This document shows positions 30,956 through 44,180 of a DNA stretch of 64,000 nt, piece after piece. The DNA lies in contig OX335658.1 in the NCBI GenBank assembly GCA_946894095.1, positions 13,879,001 through 13,943,000 of the forward strand. Direction: 5' to 3'. The notes beneath the pieces were generated by a model. It was not told the DNA's origin. It saw only the letters and a program-made list of their open reading frames with translations, and searched no databases. The DNA is from Incurvaria masculella. Taxonomy: Eukaryota > Arthropoda > Insecta > Lepidoptera > Incurvariidae. How positions within the stretch are numbered: position 1 is the stretch's first letter; each line of letters begins with the position of its first letter. The translations under genes were made by a program, and so were the position numbers.

Positions 30956-33900
30956 AACTTTAGTGTTTGAGTCATGATTAATTATAAAAGCCGAGTTGGA
31001 TACCTACTTGCAAAACAGAAAGTTCGGTGACTACTAGCAGAACATAGAAAAATGATAAGGATTAACTCCTCAATTTAAACAACAATATATGCAAACAAAA
31101 TCTGTTTAGATCTCATAAACGTGCATCTATATCAATCGGTAATGTTGAGAAGGATTTTTTTATTGGTCATGAAAAACATAAGCCCACTTTACGTAACGTA
31201 TAACACAATCTTCTTGCAGTTAAGAGCTTCATAATCGCTGTTAACGTAACAAGATTATTAAAGATCCAATTTTAGACGACAGTTTTGAATGAACCGAACC
31301 CCACGTAAAATAAAACCAACATGTGTTCAAACTGGCGGTGCGGCGTCGTCCCAAAATTCCAGGGTCGTACTTTTTGTCTATGGTTCAACTTGTTTTTTTG
31401 ACGGATGCACTCCAGTAAGATTCTGGAACGCGACCAAACATCGCATCTTTTACTTATCGTGTTGCGCGGTGAAATGGTTCTTGCGGCCTTGGATGTATGG
31501 TTTATTTTGAACTGATAAAGCCGTGCCCTCCAGACAGTTTAAGGCGCCATTAATGGGTAGACGCGGCGTCAGTCTGTAGGTAGTGTTTGTGTAGCGAGCG
31601 TGTGGTGCAGCAACATTCTCTCAGGCCGCGTCGTCCGTGTGTTGGAAGAATGCGTGCATCCTCGGTAAATGCGTTCTGCAAACAAAATGTTTCCACTTTT
31701 TTAATTCCATTTCTACTACTGGATTCAAACCTGATCTCGTTTGAATAAGAACAATGGCCGGCGAACCTGATTCTTTGAAATCGGTCGTCTCTTCGGTTTC
31801 AACTCCTCGAAGTTTTTACTTTCGACCAGGTTGTTCCCTGGTCTATGTTCAGCGATGCCGACACCCCTTTGCCTCTGTTTGTGCCCTAATGAATAACTTC
31901 CTAATTGTGCTCCAGTACAAATGCCCAACCGCCTGCGCGTAATCAGTACTACTTTACCTTAAAGAAATGCTTTAAAATGAACCTTAACGTGATATAATCT
32001 AAGGCTTGTATTGAATGACCAATGCATTGCAGTTTGTTATATTTCAGCGTATTGATATTGAATTTAGCAAAAGGGCTTACTCTTGCCGAAGAGTTTAATA
32101 TTGAATGGAGTCCTTGTTCATATGTACTAAAGTCTATATTTGCATCTAAGGAAGTGCTGGTTTTAGGCTTTATGAACCTGGAAGCGAACGAGTAGTGCGG
32201 GCCGCATATTGTTGGGCCGCCTGTGCGAGGAACCGCGGCAGTTGACAACGATCTATCTCCGACTGTCATTTTGCCCGCCACGAATTAGGTGCGACTCCCA
32301 TTTCTATTTAGTCTATGGTCTCGCGATCAACAGCCCAATTCTTCATGTTTCCTCGTTTCAATTGAATCAGACGATATGTTTATTTTTATGCGATTCGCAT
32401 GCTACATAATACTGCGATCGCTCAGCGAGCAAGACGCGTCTTTTGTGTATTTTTTGCTGACGATAAGTCTTTCCGTCAAAAATAGTTGTGTCTACGGCCT
32501 TTGAAATTGCACGTGCGAATTCCGTCAAAGTCGTTGCAAAAAGTTCTCTATGAGCGAGGGACTTTCGTGCAGGTGATGGTCCGACTTAGTTTTTTCGTTT
32601 CTTTTGAGCCTGGTTGCGCTTTTGCACTCAATGAACGTTGATGGCGCGTCCAATTGTATTGATATAGTTTAAATATTGATTTATTTTGTGCGGCCTACCC
32701 TAATAAATCCAAAGCACGCTCGAGTCGGTTAAATTAAGCCTATTACCTCGGGCTATCCACTTTTTTGTATACTTAAGTAAGTAGGTAATTCCTCGGGCAC
32801 GTGTGTATCAGCTGCCGCCATTAAAAAGTAATTCATTTCGGACATCTGCCCGTGTCTATGGCCGCCTGTTATTGAAGAAAGGTGCGTTTGTGAAGGCGCA
32901 CGTTATCTTCCATCTACAGCCCAGGTAGGAGTTTTGCACCTGCCTTCTCGAAGAATTCAACGTTCTCCTTCGTCGGTATCGCATTAAGGTTAACATTTTT
33001 ATGCGGCAGATGTTTTAATACTGTATTCCATACCAATACATTTATTTTAGTTGACACACAAATTGGAATGTATAGTAGTAATTTACGTCAGCCCTGGCTT
33101 GAGATTATTAGTCAATTACTGCTGAGATGGAGCGCTCTTTCAAGTTTAAAATCCACGTGTAAGCGATTCCAGACGGATCTCAGGGCCGACGCCACAATAG
33201 TTGACTTTTTCACCGGCGTGAGACGTAACCGGCTCCTAGGCAACACATTCAATTTATTAAAAGGGACACCAACAAAAGCTACTGTTAATCGAGGCGGGTC
33301 TCCCTTGGTGCGACGTCGTCGGTATGTTGTTATGTACGTACGGCAGCTGCTCTTTCCGTTGGTAAAAACATAATAACGTATGACCGGTCGCGCTCCGCGG
33401 CGACTGTTGGCCGTTTGCGTAACCACCTTCTGTCGCCGCCGTGACAGTTGTCGCTCGCACCCTTTGTCTGTGGTTTCTAGACTTCCTTGAAATTGGAACG
33501 CGCGTTCGAATCCGCCGAGCGGAATGTTCGATTTTTAAATTTTATTTGCTTGCTTTGTCAAAACCTGTACAGTATTTAACTTTACATTGCGTTCGGTTTT
33601 AAAGCTTTTAAATCCACATGATGTCAGAATATTATTTCGCTCAAGATTTCGACACAAGTTAACATTTAATCTCGAATGTCTTCACTTTCTTTAAAAGCCA
33701 ACGTTGCTTGATCAAAGCCTCTTCCACTAAGTACTTCACACTTCGGATCACACTAAAACTATTCTGAGAACGGGCACAAACACTCTCTTGTCTAATTTTA
33801 TCTCGAATTTAACCCAACTCCGCATTCACCTCACGGCCGCTCGCACCTTTCCAACAAAAAAAACAATGAATAGAAGAGGCACCCTTATCTGCCCTTAGTT

Positions 33901-34464
33901 AAACGTCGGGCAATGTAATAATGTCGAATTCCTTATAACTCCGCGTTAACACTACCCCGGCATTGTTCGAGATATAACTGTATCCGAAATGACCGCGTCA
34001 AAGAACGCTCGGCCCTTTTGAGTGCAATAGCTGGGCCCCCGTGTTATTAACCTGCGGGTTCCTCTTTTTTCGACGCCTCGCCGAAAGGCTAACTCGGGCC
34101 CTACCTGCTTTTTTACCGGTCAGGATGTTACCTGCGCCGAAACAACCGTTCCCCGGGCGGCTAATCAGATCTCCGCCGGCGATAAATTCGATCCATATTT
34201 TTAAATGAAAATTTACGGCTCGCACGTAAGAGCCGCGAGTTCATTATTCGTGCGTTCGTCTCGCTTAGAGGTCAAACAGAGGGGTGCGTTTGGATCGAAA
34301 GGCGCTTGTTACGATATTATTTAGTCTGCCAACGTTATTTAAATCTAGCTATGGCAACATTTCATTCACCTTTGTTGCTTTTATATTTCATGTAAACTCT
34401 TCTCGGGCTCTGCGTACCTAGCAAAGAGTTCGGAAAAGTAGCTGCGCTCCTCATTCTACGGTAC
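30956..34464. other. MEX3 intron stretch, no recognised repeat or gene
   Basis: This is the longest stretch in the window without recognisable transposons. Short open frames on both strands (such as 31949-32281 and 33112-33426) show no known domain. This relatively repeat-poor block is a candidate for conserved regulatory sequence. Confidence 0.35.
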
Positions 34465-34628
34465 TTAGGGCCGAGTGCACGAAAGGACAAAAATCAAAAT
34501 CAACGTCAAAGTAAGATCAAACACGTCACTTTGTGTGGACAGTGTGGAAGGAACTCTATGCGGATCACTAAAAGTGACATGTTTGAACATTGATTAACTC
34601 GGACGTCTCTGCGTGCAATCGGGGCTAA
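34465..34628. mobile_element. Family J MITE (copy 2)
   Basis: It has the same ends and interior as 27054-27207 in the same orientation: TTAGGGCCGAGTGCACGAAA and GCAATCGGGGCTAA. Confidence 0.7.
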
Positions 34629-36060
34629 GAGATAATTTATTCTGTTTATAGTCATCTATTATGACTACACAAAAAACATTTATTTATTGATTAGGTGTCA
34701 TATTTTCCCTGGTCATTGTAATAAACAAGACATTATCTCCAAAGATAGACTTCAACACTCTATGCCTGAAGAGGTGCTACGATGTTGATGGCAACACCCG
34801 CATGTCGACGAAGTGGGTGGCTCCCGCCCCGGCGGTGTTGCCACCGCGTAAGCCGATATTTCCCTCGCGGGCAGCCCGTCTCGGGTTGCCAGCGAGCCCA
34901 CTTCGGATTTCCCTCGTCTCGGGTGGATGCTGGTGCATTATTCGCGTCGATAATCATTGTGCGTAGGAGTTTTTGCGCCGCTCTCGCGCGCCACCTGTCG
35001 GCGACGGGTACCGGTGTAATTAAAGATTTCATGCGAACAAACAAGTTCGACATGCGGCCCAATCTGGCCCGCCATATTGGCTCGGCTATTTGCGTCCCGT
35101 TTGACAATACCTAACTGAAGTGTCGCTTATTTTTGAGGCAATTATAAAGTCAATTTGAATATTGAAGATTTATGAGGAAGCTGCTCGGACCAGTCCTTGC
35201 AACTTTAAATATTCAATTAGTCCAACCATGAGAATGTGTTATTTAGTGCCAAAGTGGCACTAAATTATCAATGTGGCATTTGCCAAAGTAAAATGTTTGG
35301 GTTTCTTTCAATTTACATAATTAAACGTACTTGGCCGGTTAGGGATCCAATAATGACTGAACATTTGCATGCCATCCTATCCCACCCATGCGGATTAGAA
35401 TAATTTGCGGAAATGATGTAGGCAAATGAACTGGGGGTTTCCTTTCGAAATGACATTTCGCGCATGCATACAAATAAAGGCACGGACGGGCGCCGCGGCA
35501 CCGGCTCGGGGCGGGGAGACACGAGGGGAGTACGTGTCTCACATAAATGTCGGTCGCTTGTATCCTTCGGAGAAGCTGAGACGCCATGAAGCGAACAGAC
35601 GCGTCCGAAACCCGGAACAATAAGTATCCAAAATTTGGATAGCTGTCGAAGTACTTTTTAAGAGAGTCGAATATCATCATTGACCTCGATTTACATATTA
35701 GAGTTATGATGTTTTGTTAAAAAATATACCTATTATTTTAATGTGGTGTCAGATATAACCGCTTATAAAACACGACATAATATAGCCGAAAATTTATACA
35801 AATTGCCTTTGCGCACATTAGTTTCAAAAAGCGCTACCCAGTCAGCTATATTATTATAAGGAATTTTTAAAAGAAAATGAGGAATAATTTAGGGTAGTTT
35901 ATTTGACTGTATATTTTTTTATGTAAAATAGTTTTTTTTTTGTTTTTTGCAAAAAAACATCATTTCAAACATTGCCATACCTATGTTTAGGTAGCATTTT
36001 TTAAAATGGTGTTAGTCATTGTACCGTGTGTTCATACTGTACATGTACAATGCGTGAAAA
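34629..36060. other. MEX3 intron stretch with GC-rich segment 34780-35110
   Basis: Overlapping frames of about 110-115 codons occur on opposite strands with no recognised motif; these are probably composition artefacts. Nothing else seen. Confidence 0.35.
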
Positions 36061-36252
36061 ATGTCTTGCAATAAAATATTTGAATTTGGAGACGAAACCC
36101 TATGGAGTAAACGAGGCCCTATGGAGTCCCTGCCCGACTTGATTTGTCGAATGCGTCAACAAAATGTTCCAAATTCAAACGGTAATATGTACTTTATTGT
36201 AGATCCGGAGATGCGAGTCCAAATTAAAAAATTATACGTTAAACATTGTTAG
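36061..36252 (+). CDS. Small ORF of unknown function (63 codons)
   Basis: It has a true ATG and stop, and reads MSCNKIFEFGDETLWSKRGP at the start and PEMRVQIKKLYVKHC at the end. The composition is protein-like and stands in AT-rich DNA, but I recognise no family and see no promoter. It could be a fragment of a transposon gene. Confidence 0.2.
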   Translation: MSCNKIFEFGDETLWSKRGPMESLPDLICRMRQQNVPNSNGNMYFIVDPEMRVQIKKLYVKHC

Positions 36253-37299
36253 TTCTGTATTTGAATTCGCCCGCTGCAGGACAAAATGTCAAATATCGTC
36301 TCTCTCTCTCTTTCTGTCTCTAATTAAAGCATTTGCTTGAACATACATATAAATTCGTTAATGATTTATTATAGGACTGTGTTTCTACTAAAATTCAAAA
36401 CTCAAAATAACATATCCATTTACAGTTAATTTTCAATTCAAGGTTTATTTAACATATTGTTTCAATGGACATTCTGGAACTTCTCAGCTCTATGCAAGAA
36501 TTTGTAGGTACAACCTTGGTGTGCTCTTGAACGTCAGATGTGGATCGAATAATTCTAACAATATTCCAACACATGCCCATACAAATATAAGTTAGATTGA
36601 TATGTATCTAATACGTGCCCATATTCATTTCATAATATAAGATACTCAGGGTAAAAATTCGAGAAAAAGTCAATCTTCAGAGTCAAATCTTACTTAATTA
36701 GTAGACTCAATTTCAAAATATATTTTCCATCAAAGCCATCATATCACACGGTTATTAGTGACGTTTCGAAATTGCGACCGCTTCGCTATGAGCCGCAGCG
36801 AAAGGCGTGCTTACACTGGAGTCGGGCACTTGTCGGCAGCTGGCCGGAAAGGCGACATCTGTGGGGCGAGCTGGCAAACGGAAACGACTACGCCCCAGAA
36901 ACGAAACGTACAGTTTCAAATTAAATAACCAACTGCTTGATTTTTACTGGTTTACATGGCAGCCTTTTTACATGTGCGGTGTACTAATGACATTAAATAT
37001 GGCAACATAAAAATATATTGCACAACATTGGTACTGTTAATGAAATCATCAATATGCTCATAAAACATGGCCAAGTATTTTATTTATTTTTCGGGCGATG
37101 CGGACAACATTTTGCTGTCATGTGCTCATCATCATCCGGTCTGCCTACTTTACCGTGAAAGCGCCCCGTGATGGTATGCATGTATGTTGCCCATGTATCT
37201 ATCTTATGTAATACGTATAGGTACTATGCATAATATCTGCCTAGCTTTACGTGGAAGCGTGATGTTATGCATATATGTGCCTGTATATTTTTTTATGCA
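36253..37299. other. MEX3 intron stretch, simple repeats only
   Basis: A CT-rich microsatellite lies at 36299-36322. No gene recognised. Confidence 0.35.
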
Positions 37300-37643
37300 A
37301 CCTGACATGGATGGCTAATACCACACATCTACGGTTATGATATTAGCCCAATACACCACATTCCCGAAGGAATTTGGTGCCATGCCAGGACCTTCCCTTT
37401 ATGAGCACGGCTCCATTGGACTGGATGGAAAACACGGTTAACTTTTCATTGCATCTTCGACCATCTTTTCATCCAGTGCGATGGTACCAATCCGGGCGCG
37501 CTTAAACCCTGCCACCTAGTAGTGGAAGGGAACCTACAGTCTTACATGGGTTCCGAACTATGGAGTAGCTCGAATTCGTGATGAAATGCACTTCTCCAAC
37601 TCATGGCTAGGCAAGTCCCCGAGCCACTAGGCTACGAGCCTCT
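37300..37643 (-). repeat. Family B SINE (copy 7), nearly complete
   Basis: It runs from ACCTGACATGGATGGCTAAT to CACTAGGCTACGAGCC, the A-box region of the tRNA head on the minus strand. The B-box region is deleted. Confidence 0.8.
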
Positions 37644-38481
37644 GTTAAATGTAAAATGTTATGTATTACATAGCATTTAACTAAAGGGAGGCAGCTGAAA
37701 TCGCAAAGGCCTGTCAGCTGACGCCGCTAAGTACCAGGAGCCGAGCGGGCGCGAGGCGGTCGCGTGTCGGCAGGTGAGCGCGCGAGGCAGATGCGCCGCG
37801 GGGCGTCGCCACCAGTGGCCGAGCCGCCATGCAGCGAGCCGATCGCACAGCTTACGTGTCATTTGATTCTTGGCAAACATCATTTGGTGATGGTGGAAGA
37901 CGTGCGCCTGCCGTGAAATGTTCTCACGGTCTAGGCACTGTTGCTTATTCTGTGTTCTAGGCGACATAGGGATACGGCAAAAATCCTCGTACTACAACTG
38001 TTTTTCTCACAATACTCTTTGATACAAGTCAAGCCTGTTCACTTCATATAAAGTGTAATCCAGTTACTTGGATATCTAAATACCAGTTTTAACTATCTGT
38101 TACTTTGGAATATTGTAATGCTCAGATAGTACTTATCGGTCTGATAGCACAAATTCACGTTTGTCAAAAGATCTGATATTATTAACGGTTAGTTACTAAT
38201 ACAAGCTACATCAGTATCTTGTCATCTATTTTTACAGGCGCGAAACTGCGTTATAAATCCTAATACGAGTATTACCTGAAATCGAAATTGTTATACATAT
38301 AGAGGCAGTTTGACGAAGTAATTATTAGTATTATGTTCGGTTTGATCTTCCATTTGAGTCCCAACATGAACTAGAAGAAGTTCCAAGGGATATAAAACAA
38401 AGCCGAAAGGCATGCACGGCGAGAGATGCAGTGTGACATTTTTTATGTAAGTGGAACGATACGTTAATAAATAACTAAATC
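37644..38481. other. MEX3 intron stretch with GC-rich segment 37690-37860
   Basis: The GC-rich segment contains GGCAG/GTGAGC (37772), a splice-donor match with no pyrimidine tract upstream. No gene recognised. Confidence 0.3.
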
Positions 38482-38768
38482 TTTTTTAGGGTTCCTTACC
38501 CAAAGGTTGCCAACTTACTAAACCTTCGCTGTCCGTCCGTCCGTCTGTCACAGGGCTGTATCTCATGAACCGTAATAGTTAGGCAGCTGAAAATTTCACA
38601 GAGTGTGTATTTGTTTTGCCGCTATAACAACAAATGGGTAAATTTTGAAAAAAATAAAAATTTAAACGGGGCCCCCATACAAAAAACCGTGATTTTTTGT
38701 GGGAAAGATTGTACTATGATACGGAAACCTTCGTGTGCGAGTCCAACTCGCACTTGGCCGGTTTTTTT
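38482..38768 (+). repeat. Family A repeat (copy 7)
   Basis: The CCGT array is short (three units) and the second half of the 5' hairpin is deleted. The terminal hairpin is present with one mismatch. Confidence 0.85.
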
Positions 38769-39687
38769 AAATGATGAACTTTGAAAATTCAGTTCGGAAG
38801 CTTTCTTTGCATGAGCCAATCATTTTAGTTCACAAGATATATTTACTTCAAGTAAAAATTTATTTAAAATTGCAATAAAAAAACAAATAATACTTAATAG
38901 ACTAAAAGATACATTGGCAAAATTTCAATAACCTAATTTTTATCTTATACTATGTGTCTCTAAACTTGTAACCTTTTACACAAACACACCCTCACACATA
39001 CCCTCACACACCCTCGCACACCCTCCCTCACACACATACACATACACTTACATTAGACAAGTAACACACAAAATCGCAATATAATTATACTGAAACTCAA
39101 CGAAACAACACACAGCACACGTCAACATGGCACACATCTTTATCTTTTTATAAGTAGTGGTACCCTGTAATTGGCTTTAATTTCTGTATTTAGTATTTAA
39201 CGATCAATTGTTTAGTTTTAAGCTGTTGGTGTACCTAAATAAATAAAATAAAATAAATAAAATGACGATGCATTCGTCAGAAAAACAGTCCCCTTCAGAA
39301 AAGACTCATCCGCGGGACCGTCCGTAAGGAAGCTTCTCTTCGAAACCCCGGCGTCAGTCACGTGAGATTCGTAAGTGACTTGCCCGCGTCACAACTTCGA
39401 AAACAATAATCTCGCTCAAACAAAAGTCGGACATTCTTCGTCCTCCCGCGGAACCGCCTCGTGGCGCGGCCGCGTGCGTCGGCCGCCGGTCGCGGGCCAC
39501 GAGACGGCCGGCGGCTCGGGGCACGTCCAGACACAATTTGGGCCCGCGACCCGCACGAGAGGCCGGCCTATAATTTGTGCGGTGCCACACGATTGCGGGT
39601 AATTGAAAAAATGTCGCTGATGAAAGAAAACTGGTCCACGCACCGATACCTGCACGTTTCGCACTCTGTTTTAAATTTCCGCATTAC
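38769..39687. other. MEX3 intron stretch: CA-rich minisatellite, LINE-like tail and GC island
   Basis: Degenerate CACACCCTC-type repeats lie at 38985-39055. A LINE-like 3' end with AAATA/AAAATA tail units lies at 39150-39262. A CpG-dense island is at 39420-39560. No gene recognised. Confidence 0.45.
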
Positions 39688-39988
39688 TTTTTTAGGGTTC
39701 CGTACCCAAAGGGTGCCAACGGAACCCTATTACTAAGCCTCCGCTGTCCGTCCGTCCGTCCGTCCGTCGCAGGCTTGTATCTCATGAACCGTAATAGGTA
39801 GGCAACTGAAATGTTCACAGAGTGTGTATTTATTTTGCCGCTATAACAACAAATTGGTAACATTCACAAATAATAAAAAATAAACGGGGCCCCTATACAA
39901 AAAGCGAGATTTTTTTGTTGGAAATCTTGCACGATGGTACGGAACCCTTCGAGTGCGAGTCCGACTCGCACTTGGCCGGGTTTTTTTT
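39688..39988 (+). repeat. Family A repeat (copy 8, full length)
   Basis: All family A landmarks are present, with an intact GTGCGAGT/ACTCGCAC terminal hairpin and T8 tail. Confidence 0.9.
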
Positions 39989-40930
39989 GTAAGTTATGTG
40001 CAGTCGCGCACATTCTTCGGGCATATAAAAATATGCTTATAAGCATAGTGTAATATGTTTGTATGTATGTTTGTTTACGGGCCCTCTAAACGCAACCCCA
40101 TGTAGGTATCTTTTTTCTTGCAACAAGCGTAATTTTAACAAGCTCAATAGCTCAGCGATAGACCGCAAATCCGCTGGCATGGTGCCTCGCTGCGCGTGGT
40201 TTCGCAAGGCGAGGTATTTTTGGCTTTCCAGAGCATATTTTGTCCTCAGCATAGCCAACCATACCGGTTTTTCATAAAAAAATCTAATAAATATGTTTTG
40301 CCCACTCACTCGCGTATGCACTTTTGCTGGGAAACAAAAAATCGACTTCATTTGTTTGAGAACGGTGTCTCCCCCTAGACTCATGTTGCCCTAATCGATG
40401 TTCAACCTCATGCGGCTACCTCCTCGACGCTGCGCATCACGCCTGGTACCTCCTCCTCCAGTTAATAAAGTAATTTGGCGATGCTTAAATGGCGACTCTT
40501 CTCGATTATGCCAACTTATGCGTTCCTGGTTCGGAGGCCATACCATTACAGCTCGCCAAAGGTCCTTCGCAACGCGAGCTTCGCATCGGATAGTTCCGGA
40601 AGTGCTATCGTATTTCCGATGTCAGCTTAGTAAGAAAACGGTTGGGAGAAGCGTTGCACCTTGCAAGTGCAATGTGAGAAATGCCTCGTCGGCTGAAACG
40701 GGCTGCACGCGGGTGCATTGTTCGCTCGGTGCCGCGACCTCGGCTGCGAGACGCACACACACACACCGCCCGTCTGTGTGCCATGCGTCTGCTAACAAAC
40801 TCGATCGAAATCCCTCAGAATATTCTCGATCCCCTCAAATTACATCTTGCAGGCTCAATAGCTACGCGTAGTGTCACCCTATCCAGAGACGTTTCCTGTG
40901 GTCTTAGGAATATTCCGACCATACATATCC
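39989..40930. other. MEX3 intron stretch with a weak tRNA-like motif
   Basis: AAGCTCAATAGCTCAGCGAT (40139-40158) resembles a Pol III A-box, but the B-box is poor. A 157-codon frame (40398-40871) shows no domain. Confidence 0.3.
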
Positions 40931-41255
40931 ACATAAAAAACATCGTCGAAATTTTAACACAAAAAAATCACGTTTCTTTTTTGAACTTTTACATTTTTTT
41001 ATAACGGCAATAGAAATGCCTATTACGTTTCATGAGATACAGCCCGGTGACAGAGGCTTATTAATAGGGTACCGTTGGCATTCTTTGGGTACGGAACCCT
41101 AAAAACGAAATTTTTTAGGGTTCCGTACTCAAAGGGTGAAAACGGAACCCTATTACTAAGCCTCCGCTGTCCGTCCGTCCGTCTGTCACAGGACTGTATC
41201 TCATGAAACGTAATAGGTAGGCAGCTGAAATTTTCTCAGAGTGTGTTTTTATTTA
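40931..41255. repeat. Two partial family A copies head to head (copies 9a and 9b)
   Basis: 40931-41105 is minus and 41111-41255 is plus. Their 5' ends (GGTACGGAACCCTAAAAA and TTTTTTAGGGTTCCGTAC) face each other across 5 bp, giving a large inverted repeat. Both lack their 3' parts. Confidence 0.85.
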
Positions 41256-41582
41256 TGTAGAGTAAGCAGAGGTTTGGTTTAGTGCTTTTAGCAACACACA
41301 CGAAAAATATTTTTTTTATGTTCTGGGTATTAGACCTTGTGCTTGGACATTATGAAGTCGACCTAATATAATTTGCTGTGATGAGCATTGCTCCTAAACA
41401 ATATCAAAAACTACGCACTAGGTACATTTAGTCAGCATATAGGTGCTCGAACCATAACCTCTACCATAACCTCAAACCAGGCATAACCCCTGTTTTCACC
41501 ATCTGTAGTTACGTGAAATCCGATAGACAACTTTCGATTACATTGCATATTTACATGGTGTAACCGAAAGGCAACTTTGGGA
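41256..41582. other. Short MEX3 intron stretch, nothing recognised
   Basis: AT-rich; only short ACCATAACCTC duplications at 41451-41474. Confidence 0.35.
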
Positions 41583-41914
41583 TTTTTAGGGGTTCCGTAC
41601 CCAAAGGGTGAAAACGGAACCCTATTACTAAGCCTCCGCTGTCCGTCCGTCCGTCCGTCCGTCCGTCCGTCCGTCCGTCCGTCCGTCTGTCCGTCTGTCA
41701 CAGGGCTGTATCTCATGAACCGTAATAGGTAGGCAGCTAAAATGTTCACAGAGTGTGTATTAATTTTGGCGCTATAACAACAAATAGGTAACATTTTAAA
41801 ATAATAAGAATTAAAGCCGGTTCCCATACAAAAAACGTGATTTTTTGTGTTAAATCTTGTTCGATGGTACGGAACCCTTCGTGTGCGAGCCCGACTCGCA
41901 CTTGGCCGGTTTTT
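41583..41914 (+). repeat. Family A repeat (copy 10), longest CCGT array
   Basis: Full length with about 14 CCGT/CTGT units (41641-41699). The 189-codon minus-strand frame across it is a translation of the repeat, not a gene. Confidence 0.9.
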
Positions 41915-42338
41915 GTAGCAGGAGGTGGCGGGAACGGGCGTAAGTGACTTCAGCTTATCCCACAGCTGTCCCTCACGACACATAGCTGCATAGGGTTGCA
42001 ACTTTGAATCACGTAGAATAACATTTTATTCACAGCCAACGAAGCGCTCCTCTTCAATCGCTTGGGTTGAGCGAGCCGCGTGCGTGCGCTGTGACGCGCG
42101 CCGCGTGGGGTCTGATCCTGATCCGATAGTTAGTTTGTTTTCGCTAACCTCCACTCGATGTGCTGCCGTCTCGGACCCCTACTGCTAACTTGCCGGTGGC
42201 TGCTCAACACGTGCTCAGTGGCGAATTGCAGCCGTGAATTTGAATTTTCATAAAAACAAATTATGTTCGAATCGAACAGGACACGCCTACAAATACTTCA
42301 AGAAGAGGGCTCCACCTCTAGTTTAATGTCTAAAGACC
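41915..42338. other. MEX3 intron stretch, nothing recognised
   Basis: A GC-richer segment lies at 42060-42210. No gene or repeat identified. Confidence 0.3.
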
Positions 42339-42591
42339 AGGGGGCCCATTCAGATAAGAGTGAGTTTGAGTTTGGGAGTTAACCTAAAAATACCTGGAAA
42401 CAATATTATTTTTTAAATAACGGAACTGTTAACTTTCAACGGGATTACTATTTACAACTATTTACGGGACAAACAACATTTTTACCAATCTAAAATGACG
42501 TTCAAGAAGTGCGGAAACATGTGGTATTTATAAAAGTAAGTTAATATTTATCGCCGAACTGGAACTTACTCTTACCTGAATGGGCCCCCTA
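42339..42591. mobile_element. Family I MITE (copy 2)
   Basis: The ends CAGGGGGCCCATTCAGATAA and TTACCTGAATGGGCCCCCT match copy 1 (8308-8554). Interior alignable throughout. Confidence 0.8.
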
Positions 42592-44180
42592 TACGTTTCC
42601 TGGTCACTTCGTAAACCAAAAATCATCTTAATATGGTTACAAGTTGACGGAGCCTGATGGCGGCCACGTAGCAGAAAATAAACGAGATCTATCATATTCG
42701 GGACGAGCGCCACGCCGTCGAAAAGTTTTGAATTTAGAACGCAAAAAAAAATGGCGAATCAAAAAGATGTGGAATAGGCACGGACTGCGTTGTTGATCAA
42801 CGTTCGTGCGTACTGTACATCACATCGCCTGGGGCGGTGTGGCAGCAAGATCAATCTTCTACATCTAGTTTTACATGTTGTACTCCTGTACATCTTGCAC
42901 GTAGATGCGTGGGGTAGACGAAAACCGAAAGTATGTTGTTTCTCATAGCTTGCGGCCGTGTCGTCGCCTGTATTGGTTATAGTTTGGGCATGGCTGGCAT
43001 CGTTAACTGGAGTTAGGTCGGATCGTACACGTTTTTGCTATTTATGTTAGTAGAGAATCCAGAAAGTAGTATCTCATTGTAGTGATACTACTTTTCTACT
43101 ACTTTTGCCCTCTCCAATACAAAAATCTGTATTTTAGGTGAGTTTTAATCAAAAACATCAATTTCAGATGGTAATTACCCTCCTTCTCACGCAGTCGGGT
43201 AAAAATCTGCTAAAAACAAGATGAGAACTTGTTAAAGTTGTTTTACAGTTAACATTGAAAATTAATAGCTTAGAAACATAGGAGAGGAATTAAAACTGGA
43301 CTAGTGGAGGAAAAAAAAATCGGGACCTTTTTAACTAGGATTATTTTGGGTGCAATTAATGTAGACCAGAAGACAATGAAAACTCACCTACATGGCTATG
43401 ATCCAGTTAAGTGAGTTAAGTACACTTTTTAAGCTGCCATTGCAAACGTTACTTATTATTGTTGCCAAGAAGTCCGATCGAAGTTTGATTTTATTGTCGA
43501 CTTTTCTAATACAGATGGTTCTGCTTTGGAAGATAAAATTGCCAACTTTTCCCCTACAGCTTTAAAAGTCTCCATACATTTCTAGTTTAGGATTTTTCGA
43601 GTTTACACAAGTATAACACAATTTAGTTAGGAAACCCTCTATAGAGTCTGTATAGGAATGTCGCCGAGCAAGTTCCCGCTTTTTCGTGTCGGCTAAATGC
43701 CTTCATCGAGTGCAACGAACGTATTTTGGCGCGATGTTAATATAAGTTTTACGTAGCATTACGCGCCATTATGGCAGCGGTGCGGTCTGGGGCTGCCGAC
43801 GACTTTATATGGGAATATTCGTTGCTCTGAAGGTTCGCTTGTTATCGTTCGATTAAGACGTTTTACATATTTTGATTGCATCTTTCCAGTTATCGGGTGC
43901 AGCGAAGGTCACATGTAGATAGTTTTAATGGAGTCATTTAACGAGATCGGTAGTTCCTTTAGCTTAATCCCCATCACTAAAGCAGCATGCCACTGTGCAA
44001 CAACTTTTTGCACTTTTAGGCTTACACTAAGTTCTATGGTTGATAAATCCCATAGAACTAGAAAAGTCCTATACTCCAGTTAATTATTAAAAAAAACCAT
44101 GCTATGTAAATCTTATTTTCTAATCACCTGACTAATTTCTTGGTAAATATCTAAAATTACAACATAACCAAATTATCATG
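42592..44180. other. MEX3 intron stretch, nothing firm
   Basis: It contains TGTATTTTAG/GTGAGT (43137/43138), a weak ratchet-like splice junction. No repeat or gene recognised. Confidence 0.35.

Noticed and set aside
32563..32572. GTGCAG/GTGATG as a further ratchet site
   Set aside because: The donor half is poor (GTGATG) and the pyrimidine tract is weak.
34760..35114. Opposed 110-115 codon frames
   Set aside because: Both strands are open because of GC content; neither has a recognised motif.
40139..40215. Possible tRNA (AGCTCAATAGCTCAGCGAT)
   Set aside because: A-box-like only; the T arm is not formed.
40398..40871. 157-codon frame
   Set aside because: Low-complexity Ser/Arg/His-rich translation of GC-rich DNA with no domain and no splice context.
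41432..42001. 189-codon minus-strand frame with TDGRTDG repeats
   Set aside because: It translates the CCGT array and body of a family A repeat; the same peptide arises from other family A copies and is not a gene.
43128..43143. TTTTAG/GTGAGT as a ratchet site
   Set aside because: TAG rather than CAG and a short pyrimidine tract; noted in the regional entry but not claimed.
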